NCBI GenBank assembly: GCA_964406605.1
Contig: CAYOSF010000007.1
Span: 1-64,000, forward strand
Reading direction: 5' to 3'
Length of the DNA stretch: 64,000 bases
DNA from: CAYOSF01 sp964406605
Lineage (GTDB): Bacteria > Chloroflexota > Dehalococcoidia > DSTF01 > RBG-16-68-14
Shown: positions 45,464 to 53,562 of the stretch, piece after piece
How the letters are laid out: each line of letters starts with the position of its first letter
Numbering within the stretch: position 1 is the stretch's first letter
The notes under the pieces: model-generated
The model's database searches: none
What the model was told of the DNA's origin: nothing
What the model saw: only the letters and a program-made list of their open reading frames with translations
Made by a program: the position numbers and the translations under genes

Positions 45464-45755
45464 CGTAGCCGCGGGCTTTCAGCCCGCGGGGAACCCGAGC
45501 TCATCGTAGCCGTGGGCCTTCAGCCCGCGCGGAACCTCTCCCCGTCGTAGTCGTCGGCTTTCAGCCCCTGGGAAGCTTATGCCCATCGTAGGGAAGCTAG
45601 GTCAATCGTAGGCGCGGGCCTTCAGCCCGCGGGAGTATCTTAGTGGTAGCCGCCGGCCTTCAGCCCGCGCGGAAGCCCTCCCCATCGCGCCCGCGGGCCA
45701 TTCAGCCCGCGCGGAAGCCCTCCCCATCGTAGCCGCGGGCCTTCAGCCCGCGGGA
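45464..45755. repeat. REP array: seven palindromic units between convergent genes
   Basis: Seven copies of GTAGCCGCGGGC-TTTCAGCCCGCG-type hairpins at roughly 45464, 45504, 45545, 45607, 45645, 45685 and 45728, spaced about 40 nt, each followed by GGAA and a CCCATCG-like stretch. Copies vary in the loop and in the fourth to eighth stem bases. The array fills the gap between the CocE/NonD hydrolase gene and ppk2, which end facing each other, so it may also stop transcription from both sides. Confidence 0.85.
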
Positions 45756-45776
45756 CGGGGATCCACGGCCGCCCGC

Positions 45777-46862
45777 TCAGTCGAGATTGGCCGCCGCTCG
45801 GTGGTATCGACCTACGATGTCGGGGTCGGGGGTGACGCTCACCGTTGCCGCCTTCTTCCCCGCGTACGGCAGGAGGTTCAGCACGTACCGGATGCTTTCG
45901 AGCCGCGCCCGCTTCTTGTCGTTGGCCCGCACGATGATCCACGGGCTGAACGATGTGTGAGTCCGGCTGAACATCTCCTCCTTGTAGTGCGAGTACAGGT
46001 CCCACAAGGTCTGCGCCCTTTCGTCGATTGCGCTCAGCTTCCACTGTTTGAGCGGGTTGTTGTTGCGCGACTTGAAGCGGCGCAGTTGCTCGCCCTTGGA
46101 GATGGAGAACCAGAACTTCACGATGATGACGCCGTCTTCGTACAGCATGTGCTCGTACTCCGGCACCTGCTGCATGAACCGCTGATACTGATCCGCGCTG
46201 CAGAACTCGTTCACCGGCTCCACGACGGCGCGGTTGTACCAACTTCGGTCGAAGAAGACGATCTCGCCGGGGTTCGGGAGCTGGCGTGCATAGCGCTGGA
46301 AGTACCACTGCCCGCGCTCCTCTTCCGTCGGGGCGGGCAGCGCCACCACGCGCATCGACCGGGGGTTCAGGTGTTCCGTGAAACGGCGTATGGCGCCGCC
46401 CTTTCCTGCGGCGTCGCGCCCCTCGAACAGGACGGCCACGCGCCGTTTCTTGGCCACCACCCAGCGCTGCGTCTTCCCCAGCTCAACCTGAAGCGCCGCA
46501 AGCTCTTCCTGATAGCGGAGCGTCTCCAGCACCGGACGCAGGCGGACCCGCTTTCGACGCAGCAGCTCGACCAGTCCCTTTCGGGTGCCGATGCGGCGCA
46601 GATCGTCGAGTCTTATCTTCAGTCCAGGAATATCGGCGGCTACATCCGGCGGCAGTAAGATTTCGGACTCGCCGTCCTTGGCGCCCCGTTGCGGCGGCAC
46701 GATCGCGGGGAGCGCGAACCGGCGCCCGCCTGCCTCGCGCGTCCCGTCGCGACCCGTCAGAGGTGTCGCATCGGCGCCCGCGCGGCGCGGGTCCACGCTC
46801 TCGTCCGGAAGTGTGGAGATGTCGTCGAATTCGGGTGCAAGGTCCCGCTCAGCTTGGCCCAC
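45777..46862 (-). CDS. Polyphosphate kinase 2 family protein
   Basis: 361 aa from a GTG at 46862 with AGGAGG before it. A disordered N-terminus of about 90 residues precedes the PPK2 domain: Walker A VLFEGRDAAGKGGAIRRF (about 148-165), then FFDRSWYNRAVVEPV (Walker B/lid, about 205) and FWFSISKGEQLRRFKSR. It is a single-domain class I-type enzyme and would phosphorylate nucleoside diphosphates or monophosphates from polyphosphate, or the reverse. Convergent with the CocE/NonD hydrolase across the REP array. Confidence 0.93.
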   Translation of the reverse strand: MGQAERDLAPEFDDISTLPDESVDPRRAGADATPLTGRDGTREAGGRRFALPAIVPPQRGAKDGESEILLPPDVAADIPGLKIRLDDLRRIGTRKGLVELLRRKRVRLRPVLETLRYQEELAALQVELGKTQRWVVAKKRRVAVLFEGRDAAGKGGAIRRFTEHLNPRSMRVVALPAPTEEERGQWYFQRYARQLPNPGEIVFFDRSWYNRAVVEPVNEFCSADQYQRFMQQVPEYEHMLYEDGVIIVKFWFSISKGEQLRRFKSRNNNPLKQWKLSAIDERAQTLWDLYSHYKEEMFSRTHTSFSPWIIVRANDKKRARLESIRYVLNLLPYAGKKAATVSVTPDPDIVGRYHRAAANLD

Positions 46863-47021
46863 GGCCCCTCCTAGTTGGCGGTGTATCGACCGGCGTAATG
46901 GAATGGCCCACCGGGGAATCCCCTACCTCTCTCCTGCGAGAATCCCGAATCGGCGTCGCCGGCCGTCCCTCGGGCCGACGTGCTCTCTGGTCCGCTCCAT
47001 GCGCGCGCTGCCCGCGTGGTC

Positions 47022-47027
47022 TATCAT
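47022..47027 (+). promoter_or_regulatory. -10 box, leaderless type
   Basis: TATCAT ends 6 nt before the ATG at 47034. Confidence 0.4.
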
Positions 47028-47033
47028 GGGCCC

Positions 47034-47576
47034 ATGGTCGACGGTAACGATGAGACTGAGGCCAAATGGCGCTCCGATGAGCGCGAGCATGAGCGGCTCC
47101 GCGCCGTGCTCCGCCGCGCGGGCGCCTCGTGCGCCGGCACGGTCCGCGAGGTCAATACGCTCTTCGACACCGCCGACAACGCGCTCAGGCTGCGGGGACA
47201 ACTGCTCCGCCTCCGGCGGCTGGACGACGGGCACAGCACCGTCACGCTCAAAGGCCCGGCCACACACCGCGAGGGCATAAAGAGTCGTCAGGAGACCGAG
47301 GTTGAGGTCGCCGACGGCGACGCGATGCGCGCAGTTCTCATCGACCTGGGATTCGGCGTCTCGCTCCAGTATGGGAAGACGCGCGAGTCCTGGGACCTCG
47401 ATGGCGCGGTGGTGGCGCTGGACACCCTGGAGTTCGGCCGGTTCGTGGAGATCGAGGCCGACGAGGACGGGATCCGGCGTGCGGCGGCCCTCCTGGGCCT
47501 CGACATGGACAACCTGGAGACTCGGGGCTACCCTGGTATCATGCGTGCGCACGAATCCGGCAAGCCCGCCGGGTGA
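47034..47576 (+). CDS. CYTH-domain protein (class IV adenylate cyclase/thiamine triphosphatase-like)
   Basis: 180 aa. Begins with the signature E-x-E-x-K (ETEAKW, residues 7-12) that binds the metal-triphosphate, followed by basic/acidic strands: VNTLFDTADNALRLRGQLLRLRRL, TLKGPATHREGIKSRQETEVEV and ETRGYPGIM. The enclosed beta-tunnel hydrolyses or cyclises triphosphorylated substrates, including inorganic triphosphate; proximity to ppk2 hints at polyphosphate metabolism (inference). No Shine-Dalgarno site, consistent with a leaderless mRNA. Confidence 0.85.
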   Translation: MVDGNDETEAKWRSDEREHERLRAVLRRAGASCAGTVREVNTLFDTADNALRLRGQLLRLRRLDDGHSTVTLKGPATHREGIKSRQETEVEVADGDAMRAVLIDLGFGVSLQYGKTRESWDLDGAVVALDTLEFGRFVEIEADEDGIRRAAALLGLDMDNLETRGYPGIMRAHESGKPAG

Positions 47577-47708
47577 CGCCTCCCGCTGTCGTGGGCGGGT
47601 CGCTTTCTCCCGCCCTCGAAGCTACAGGTCTCGCCGCCGCGAGTGCGTCCGCGTCAGGCGGACATACCCGCGGTGTTGCCCCGCGTTACGATATATCCCC
47701 GTCGAGCT

Positions 47709-48311
47709 CTAGGCGCGCCGCCACAATCCCATCTGCTCCGGGTTCGTCAGGTGGCCGACGCCCGCCGACATGATGATCAGGTCGCGGCGGTTGCCCTCCC
47801 GGTCGAGCGCGAAACCGCGAAGCACCGCCTCTTCCTCAAAGCCCAGCCGCTCCAGCCTGGCCCGCGTCCTCTTTTGCTCTGTCGTCATGCGGGCGATCAG
47901 TGTCTCGATGCCTGCGTCCTTGGCGATGGCGAAGACGTCGGACGCGAGCTGGAAGCCCAGGCCCACCCCGCGGTAGTCCGGCCGCACCAGCACTCTGATC
48001 TCGCCCATGTGGCGGCCCCAGAACGTCTCGCGCAGCAACAGGCTGCCGTAGGCCAGTAGCTCGTCATCCTTCACCGCCAGGATGCTGACCGTGCGCCCAT
48101 GCTCGATGTCCCGAATCCACTCGTCCACCACGTCAGGACTCGTGATGTCCTTGCGCAGGAACAGCAGGTCGTCGTGTGGCAGGCCGCGGGCGAAACTCAC
48201 CATGCGGTCCCTGTCGGATTTGTCCATCAGTCGCAAGGTGACCTTGCGCTGGTCTGCCAGCTCCACCTCCAGAGGATAGATGTGAACAGTCGGTGTTCCG
48301 GCTTCGGTCAT
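47709..48311 (-). CDS. GNAT-family N-acetyltransferase
   Basis: 200 aa; ATG at 48311 with GAGGAG upstream. RLMDKSDRDRMVSFARGLP near residue 28, acetyl-CoA-binding motif IRVLVRPDYRGVGLGFQLASDVFAIA (about 105-130, with R-G-V-G-L-G), and LERLGFEEEAVLRGFALDREGNRRDLIIMS at the end. Substrate unknown; resembles the transferase module linked to acyl-CoA regulators. Confidence 0.88.
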   Translation of the reverse strand: MTEAGTPTVHIYPLEVELADQRKVTLRLMDKSDRDRMVSFARGLPHDDLLFLRKDITSPDVVDEWIRDIEHGRTVSILAVKDDELLAYGSLLLRETFWGRHMGEIRVLVRPDYRGVGLGFQLASDVFAIAKDAGIETLIARMTTEQKRTRARLERLGFEEEAVLRGFALDREGNRRDLIIMSAGVGHLTNPEQMGLWRRA

Positions 48312-48478
48312 TGGAGTCTGCTCCTCATCCTAGGATTGCCTTCCTGTCGGTCGCCAACGATGGTCGCGTGAGTGCGCATTTGGCATCCAAGCCAAGCATA
48401 CCTCGCATTCGCTAGGCCCATCAAGCGCTGCCGTTTGTCAGGACTTGTGAGACAGGGAGAGGAGGCGAAGGCTGCTCG

Positions 48479-48507
48479 TTGAGACGCTGTCACCCCGCTG
48501 ATAGACT
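48479..48507 (+). promoter_or_regulatory. Promoter module upstream of the kinase gene
   Basis: TTGAGA (48479-48484), 17-nt spacer, TAGACT (48502-48507) with extended TGA; 75 nt upstream of the ATG. Confidence 0.5.
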
Positions 48508-48582
48508 GCCTGAGTGGCTCCCTAGAGCAGGAGCCTCTGAGGACCTCCGTGGCCGCATAGGTCAACGTGCAGGGAGACATCG

Positions 48583-49713
48583 ATGACGGGTCGCCCCATC
48601 CCTGAGTCGCCCGAGCAGGCTACCGACGAGTGGCTGACGTCGGTTCTGCGCGGCGGCGGCACGCTGAAGCGCGCCACCGTCACCGGGCACACCACGGAGC
48701 AGGCCGAGGACCAGGGGGCGGCTTCGGTCATCGTTCGGATGGAGCTCCGGTACGACCGGCCGGAGGCGGGCGCGCCCCGTTCGCTCATGGCCAAGTTCGC
48801 CTCCGGCCACGAGCCTATCCGCGCGCTGATGCACGGACTCGGCGGCTACGTTCGCGAGGTCGAGTTCTACCGGCAGCTTGGGGCCGACGCCGGGATCTCG
48901 ACGCCTCGTTGCTACCACGCGGACATCGATCCCGCGTCCGGCGTCTTCGTACTGCTGCTCGAAGACATGCAGGACTCGCGGGTCCCCGACGGCGCCACGC
49001 TCCCGATTGAGGACGTTGAGCTGGCCGTGCGCCATCTGGCGCCTTTCCATGCCAGGTGGTGGAACGACCCGCGGCTGCGGGACCTGGAGTTCCTCCGCTA
49101 TCCCGGAAGCCCCGCCGACGAGGCATTCATGGCCATGGTCCCCGGCGCGCTTGCGGCGGCCCTGCCAACGGTCAGGCAGCGGTTCGACACAGGCTTCCCG
49201 GCAGCCCTCGTCGCCTTCGCGGAGCTTGTGCTGGCGAACTTCGACGCGGTCATGGAGATGAGGCGGGGGCTGTTCCAGGACAGCGCGACGATCGTGCACG
49301 GTGACCTCCATCCGGGGCAGGTCTTCTTCCCCTCGGAGCGAGGAGGTCGGTTCGCCGTCTTCGATTGGCAGACGGTGAGTGCCGGCAACGGCGGGGACGA
49401 TCTGGCTCGCTTCATGGTGAACGGCCTGACTGTCGAGCAGCAGCGGGTCTGCGATACGCGCCTGATCGAGCTCTATCACGCGCTCCTGGTCGAGCATGGT
49501 GTCGCCGGCTATGACATCGAGCGGTGCCGGGAGGGCTTCCGGGCGGGGCTGCTGACGAGCGTCGTCATGAACATCATCGCGGCGGCGAACATGGATCCCG
49601 CGCAGATAGAGGAGATGGAGGCATCATCCGGCGTCAGCGCGGCGGAGATCTTCTTCCACCGCCCGGCGGCCGCGGTCGAGGCCCACGACGCGCTGCGCGT
49701 GATTCCGGTGTAG
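48583..49713 (+). CDS. Aminoglycoside phosphotransferase/ecdysteroid kinase-like protein
   Basis: 376 aa. Protein-kinase-like fold: the N-lobe has SLMAKFASGHEP (Lys), then EVEFYRQLGADAGISTPRCYHADID. Catalytic loop HGDLHPGQVFF (about 238-248) with the base Asp present but Gln where Asn usually follows; metal Asp in VFDWQTVSAGNGGDDLARF (about 261). Members phosphorylate small hydroxylated molecules. The last 13 codons belong to a segment repeated downstream. Confidence 0.85.
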   Translation: MTGRPIPESPEQATDEWLTSVLRGGGTLKRATVTGHTTEQAEDQGAASVIVRMELRYDRPEAGAPRSLMAKFASGHEPIRALMHGLGGYVREVEFYRQLGADAGISTPRCYHADIDPASGVFVLLLEDMQDSRVPDGATLPIEDVELAVRHLAPFHARWWNDPRLRDLEFLRYPGSPADEAFMAMVPGALAAALPTVRQRFDTGFPAALVAFAELVLANFDAVMEMRRGLFQDSATIVHGDLHPGQVFFPSERGGRFAVFDWQTVSAGNGGDDLARFMVNGLTVEQQRVCDTRLIELYHALLVEHGVAGYDIERCREGFRAGLLTSVVMNIIAAANMDPAQIEEMEASSGVSAAEIFFHRPAAAVEAHDALRVIPV

Positions 49714-50141
49714 GGCACATTCGGTGGGGTCCCTCATGCCCGAGCGCGCCGTACGCCGGACTCGTGTGATCCAGTCGCGCCCCTCTCCCGTGGCCGGGAG
49801 AGGGGAAGGGGGTGAGGGAGCCCGCCTGCCGCGGTCGAGGCCCACAACGCGCTGCGCGCGATTCCCAGGTAGGCCGCGTTCGGTGGGATCCCTCGTGCCC
49901 GGGTGCGCCATACGCCGGACTCGTGTGATCCAGTCGCGCCCCTCTCCCGTCATCGGGAGAGGGGAAGGGGGTGAGGGAGCTCGCCCGCGGTCGAGGCCCA
50001 CGACGCGCTGCGCGCGATTCCGAGGTAGGCCGCGTTCGGTGGCATCCCTCATGCCCGGGTGCGCCGTACGCCGGACTCGTGTGATCCACTCGCGCCCCTC
50101 TCCCGTCATCGGGAGAGGGGAAGGGGGTGAGGGAGCCTGCC
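49674..50141. repeat. Three tandem units of 156-159 bp containing the kinase 3' end and a REP hairpin
   Basis: Units begin at 49674, 49833 and 49989 with GGTCGAGGCCCAC. Each holds the last codons and stop of the kinase gene (VEAHDALR-IPV or -IPR, stop), a GTACGCCGGACTCGTGTGAT segment and the REP hairpin CCCCTCTCCC/GGGAGAGGGG followed by AAGGGGGTGAGGG. The first unit is the real gene end; the other two keep the reading frame and stop but lack any gene body. Confidence 0.9.
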
Positions 50142-50286
50142 CGCATCCACCGGCACGCAGACCCGGCTGGATGTCCGGTCCGGAGAACGCGGACCGGGCT
50201 TGACCCCGTGTTCCCTGTGTGTTGAAGTGGCGCTGTCAGCGACCGCTGTCACCCGTACGCTTGTAGTACGACAAGGAGCTCTCGGC

Positions 50287-50691
50287 ATGGGAACTAGAGT
50301 TGCCGCCGCGGCCGTGGCCATCACCGCCATCTGGGTGGCCGTGATCCTGACCAGCCTGTTCGCTCGGGATTTCGTCTCGGGCAGCGAACAGGAACACATC
50401 CCCATCGCCGCCATCGCCAACTGGTTCTGGGGCGCCATCTCGACGGGGTTCGTGCTGCTCGCACTAATCGTCCGCCGGAAGTCCCCCGAAGGGCAGGAAC
50501 AGGCGTGGCGCGCTCTCGCCGTGGTGGTCGCCGTCATCTGGGTGGCGGTGATCTTCACCAGCATCTTCGCGCCCGATGCCGAGACCGGCAGCGATCCCAC
50601 GCGCATCCCCGTCGCGGCCATGATGGGCCCCATCATCGCGACCGTCGCCACCGGATTCGCGGCGGGCTTCGCCGCTCTCTGGGATCAGTAG
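50287..50691 (+). CDS. Small four-helix membrane protein with internal duplication
   Basis: 134 aa from the ATG at 50287, nine nt after AAGGAG. Two similar halves: AAVAITAIWVAVILTSLFA...GFVLLALIV and LAVVVAVIWVAVIFTSIFA...GFAAGFAAL, each with two transmembrane helices and a polar turn (SGSEQEHIPIAA against TGSDPTRIPVAA). Arose by duplication of a two-helix unit; function unknown. Confidence 0.7.
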   Translation: MGTRVAAAAVAITAIWVAVILTSLFARDFVSGSEQEHIPIAAIANWFWGAISTGFVLLALIVRRKSPEGQEQAWRALAVVVAVIWVAVIFTSIFAPDAETGSDPTRIPVAAMMGPIIATVATGFAAGFAALWDQ

Positions 50692-50806
50692 GTAGCAGCT
50701 AGGCCCCCGTAGCCGCAGGCTTCCCCGCACAGAGCGGGTCCGCCTCTGGAGGAAGCCCGCGGAACCCGCTCGTCGGGCGCGGTCAGCCGTCGTGTCCCGC
50801 GCCTGC

Positions 50807-50846
50807 GGTCGAGGCCCACGATGCCATCCGCCTGATCCCGAGGTAG
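50807..50846 (+). repeat. Fourth, isolated copy of the kinase 3' end
   Basis: GGTCGAGGCCCACGATGCCA and onward encodes VEAHDAIRLIPR then a stop, in the same frame relation as the tandem units 0.7 kb upstream, but more diverged. It shows the tail sequence exists beyond the tandem array, e.g. as the relic of a paralogous kinase gene. Confidence 0.7.
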
Positions 50847-50900
50847 GCGATCCGCTGTTGCACTGGGCGACTTTCCGCGAAACGCGCAGAGTCCCGCCCG

Positions 50901-50929
50901 TTGAAGTGCCGCTGCCTCGCTGGTAGACT
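50901..50929 (+). promoter_or_regulatory. Promoter module upstream of the HEPN gene
   Basis: TTGAAG (50901-50906), 17-nt spacer, TAGACT (50924-50929) with extended TGG; 80 nt upstream of the ATG at 51010. Confidence 0.5.
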
Positions 50930-51009
50930 TGCTGTAGCGCGATCGTGGCAGGGAACTTCACGCCGTTCGCGGGAATGGGCGCCGCCCTTGCAGCGTTGGG
51001 CAACCCCAC

Positions 51010-51954
51010 ATGGGAAACGATTACGACGCCGTCCTAGAACAGCTTGACAAGCTCATCGAACCCTTCGAACAGCGAAAGCGTCGCGCGGCGCGCCGACTCG
51101 CCAGGCAAAAAGGCCGCTACTATTACTTCGCTGTCCTGGGCCTTGAGACGCAAGCCAAAACGTACGACGTCCTAGATCAGGTGGCGCGCTTTAGGGCAGT
51201 CAACGACCCACCAGGGGAAATTGAGCTTGCGGCAGCTTTGCGCGAGGATCACCTGTTCGGGGCAATAGGCAGGTACTCGCATGGCATCCGCCATGAATTG
51301 TGCGTCAGCCGAGAGTTCGGCTCGAATGACCAGGCGCCATTCAGTCTCGCGTGGTGGATCATCTCATGCCTCCGAGTACGCACGTTAGCAGAGTTGCTCA
51401 TTCCGGCCGTGGCGGATCACTCGTGGTCGACCATTGCTGCGGTGCAGAACCGTACCTGTTACGCTCGCCTCCTAGAAGATGTACCTCAGGCGAGAAGGCT
51501 CTCGGAGCCCGTACCAGTGAGCAAGGCAGATCTCCAGTGGGTGTCGTCTCACTTGGTCGCATTTGCCACCCTGCTGCAGCACCCCAGCTTCCGCCTGGCC
51601 GTGGACGCGCTTTCAACGCATCATCTCCAGACTAGCGAGCGGATGATGGCCGCCATGCTCTGGTCCGGTATCGAAGCGCTCTTCGCAATAGACAGTGAGC
51701 TCAGGTTCCGCTTGTCGGCGTCTGTGGCCGCTGCGCTAGAATCTCGCGGTCCTGCCCGCCACAAGCTGCACGCTAAGATCAAGCGTCTGTATGACGTCAG
51801 ATCTAAGGCGGTCCATGGCGGCGTTGTGTCTGAGGACAAGCTCCGAGAACATGTCATGCAAGTCCGTGCCCTGTTGTCCAGGCTTCTCTGCACCTTCACC
51901 GAAGCCGGCGCCCTCCCGGCCAAGCGCGACATGGAGGCCCTCATCTTCACGTAG
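51010..51954 (+). CDS. Apea-like HEPN-domain protein
   Basis: 314 aa. The N-terminal 190 residues are helical and unfamiliar. The C-terminal part (about 205-300) fits an Apea-like HEPN domain: MMAAMLWSGIEALFAID, LRFRLSASVAAAL and the R-x4-H motif in YDVRSKAVHGG (about 262-272), the catalytic pattern of HEPN ribonucleases. Such genes are found in accessory regions and defence islands; a role in RNA cleavage is inference. Base composition appears lower in GC than neighbouring genes by eye. Confidence 0.65.
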   Translation: MGNDYDAVLEQLDKLIEPFEQRKRRAARRLARQKGRYYYFAVLGLETQAKTYDVLDQVARFRAVNDPPGEIELAAALREDHLFGAIGRYSHGIRHELCVSREFGSNDQAPFSLAWWIISCLRVRTLAELLIPAVADHSWSTIAAVQNRTCYARLLEDVPQARRLSEPVPVSKADLQWVSSHLVAFATLLQHPSFRLAVDALSTHHLQTSERMMAAMLWSGIEALFAIDSELRFRLSASVAAALESRGPARHKLHAKIKRLYDVRSKAVHGGVVSEDKLREHVMQVRALLSRLLCTFTEAGALPAKRDMEALIFT

Positions 51955-51997
51955 GCTGCCCTCCCCTCCCAACCCCCCTTCCCCCCACGCCTCGCTG

Positions 51998-52006
51998 TGC
52001 TACCAT
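51998..52006 (+). promoter_or_regulatory. Extended -10 box, leaderless type
   Basis: TGC-TACCAT ends 8 nt before the ATG at 52015, placing the transcription start at or next to the start codon. Confidence 0.4.
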
Positions 52007-52014
52007 CGCCACCA

Positions 52015-53562
52015 ATGGGCACCGCACCTCCAGAGCCGTGGTGGAAGACCGGCGTCTTCTATCAGATCTACCCCCGCTCCTTCGCCGACTCCAACGGCGA
52101 CGGTGTCGGCGATCTGGAAGGAATCCGCCGCCGCCTCGACTACCTGGCCTGGCTCGGTGTCGACGCCGTCTGGGTGTCGCCCTTCTACCCCTCGCCCATG
52201 GCCGACTTCGGCTACGACGTCGCCGACTACTGCGACGTCGATCCCCTCTTCGGCTCTCTCGCCGACTTCGACCGCCTCCTCGCCGAGGCCCACGAGCGCG
52301 GCCTGAAGGTCATCGTCGACTGGGTTCCCAACCACACCAGCGACCAGCACCCGTGGTTCTTGGAGTCGCGCTCCTCGCGCGATAGCCCCAAGCGCGACTG
52401 GTACATCTGGCGCGACGGCTCGCCCGACCGGCCTCCCAACAATTGGATCGCCGCCTTCGTCAACACGCCCGCCTGGACCTGGGACGAGCGCACCAGCGCG
52501 TGGTATCTCCATCTCTTCCTGCCCCAGCAGCCCGACCTGAACTGGGAGAACCCGGAGGTGGTCGAGGCCATGCACGGCGTGCTCCGCTTCTGGCTCGACC
52601 GCGGCGTCGACGGCTTCCGCATCGATGTCGTCCACCGCATCGGCAAGGACCCCGCCCTGCCCGACTGGCCGCCAAGGGAGGAGGGCAAGCTGCCGTTCTC
52701 GCTGTTGAACGACTTCCCGCGCTCCCACCACTTCGTCCGCGGCTTCCGGACCCTGCTCGACGCCTACCCGGGTGACCGGATGATGGTCGGCGAGGTCTAC
52801 ATCATCGATACTGTCAAGGTGGCGTCGTACTACGGTGCCGGCGACGAGCTCCACCTGGCGTTCAACTTCCCGCCGCTCTGGGCGCCCTGGCGCGCCGACG
52901 CCTGGCGCGAGCAGCTCGACACCACCTATCGCGAGATCGGCGCCGTCGACGGCTGGCCGACCTGGGCGCTCTCCAACCACGACCACCCGCGCCACCATAC
53001 GCGCTACGGCTCGGAGGCGCGGGCGCGGGCCGCGGCCGTCCTGCTCCTCACCCAGCGAGGCACGCCCTTCCTCTACGCTGGCGAGGAGCTGGGCCTGGAG
53101 AATGCCGTCGTGCCCCCCGAACGCGCCGTCGACCCCGGCGGCCGCGACGGTTGCCGCGCTCCTGTCCCCTGGGACGCCGCCCCGGACCACGGCTGGCCCG
53201 CCGACCCGTGGCTGCCCTGGCCGCCCGAGCCGGAGCGCCGCAACGTCGAGGCGCTCCAGCAGGATCCGACCTCGATCCTCCATCTGTACCGGCGCCTGCT
53301 CGAAACGCGCCGCCGCTCTCCTGCCCTGCAGCGGGGCGACTCGCGGTGGCTGCCGTCTCCCGAGGGTGCCCTGGCCTACCAGCGAGAGGTCGCCGGCGAC
53401 CGCCGCGCCGTCGTCGTCAACTTCACCGACGACGCGCTCCATGCCCCGCTCGAAGGCTCCTGGCGCATCGAAATCGCCAGCGACGGCGCCGGCGAGGGCA
53501 GCGCCTACACCGGTGCCCTCCCGCCCTCCGCCGGCCTCCTCCTGCGCCCCACGACTCTGTAG
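52015..53562 (+). CDS. Alpha-glucosidase-like glycoside hydrolase, family 13
   Basis: 515 aa from the ATG at 52015. (beta/alpha)8 barrel from WWKTGVFYQIYPRSF. The four GH13 regions: DWVPNHTS (about 103), GFRIDVVH with the nucleophile Asp (about 204), MVGEVY with acid/base Glu (about 259) and SNHDHPR (about 322). The long loop SRDSPKRDWYIWRD matches oligo-1,6-glucosidase/alpha-glucosidase subfamilies. Cytoplasmic, no signal peptide. Hydrolyses or transfers alpha-glucosyl units. The last 12 codons (PSAGLLLRPTTL, stop) belong to a segment duplicated downstream. Confidence 0.9.
   Translation: MGTAPPEPWWKTGVFYQIYPRSFADSNGDGVGDLEGIRRRLDYLAWLGVDAVWVSPFYPSPMADFGYDVADYCDVDPLFGSLADFDRLLAEAHERGLKVIVDWVPNHTSDQHPWFLESRSSRDSPKRDWYIWRDGSPDRPPNNWIAAFVNTPAWTWDERTSAWYLHLFLPQQPDLNWENPEVVEAMHGVLRFWLDRGVDGFRIDVVHRIGKDPALPDWPPREEGKLPFSLLNDFPRSHHFVRGFRTLLDAYPGDRMMVGEVYIIDTVKVASYYGAGDELHLAFNFPPLWAPWRADAWREQLDTTYREIGAVDGWPTWALSNHDHPRHHTRYGSEARARAAAVLLLTQRGTPFLYAGEELGLENAVVPPERAVDPGGRDGCRAPVPWDAAPDHGWPADPWLPWPPEPERRNVEALQQDPTSILHLYRRLLETRRRSPALQRGDSRWLPSPEGALAYQREVAGDRRAVVVNFTDDALHAPLEGSWRIEIASDGAGEGSAYTGALPPSAGLLLRPTTL

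Larger units (their letters stand above)
50692..51009. other. Intergenic region with REP fragment, kinase-tail copy and promoter
   Basis: Holds a damaged REP palindrome (about 50711-50765), a fourth copy of the kinase 3' tail (50807-50846) and the promoter at 50901-50929. No gene seen. Confidence 0.6.

Noticed and set aside
45464..45755. Regular short repeats that resemble a CRISPR array
   Set aside because: Repeats are palindromic REPs with variable sequence, spacers are not unique protospacer-like stretches of constant length, and no cas genes are present.
49624..50146. Minus-strand frames of 161-170 aa with a repeated SLTPFPSP pattern
   Set aside because: They translate the tandem REP units; the repetition comes from the DNA repeat, not from a repeat protein.
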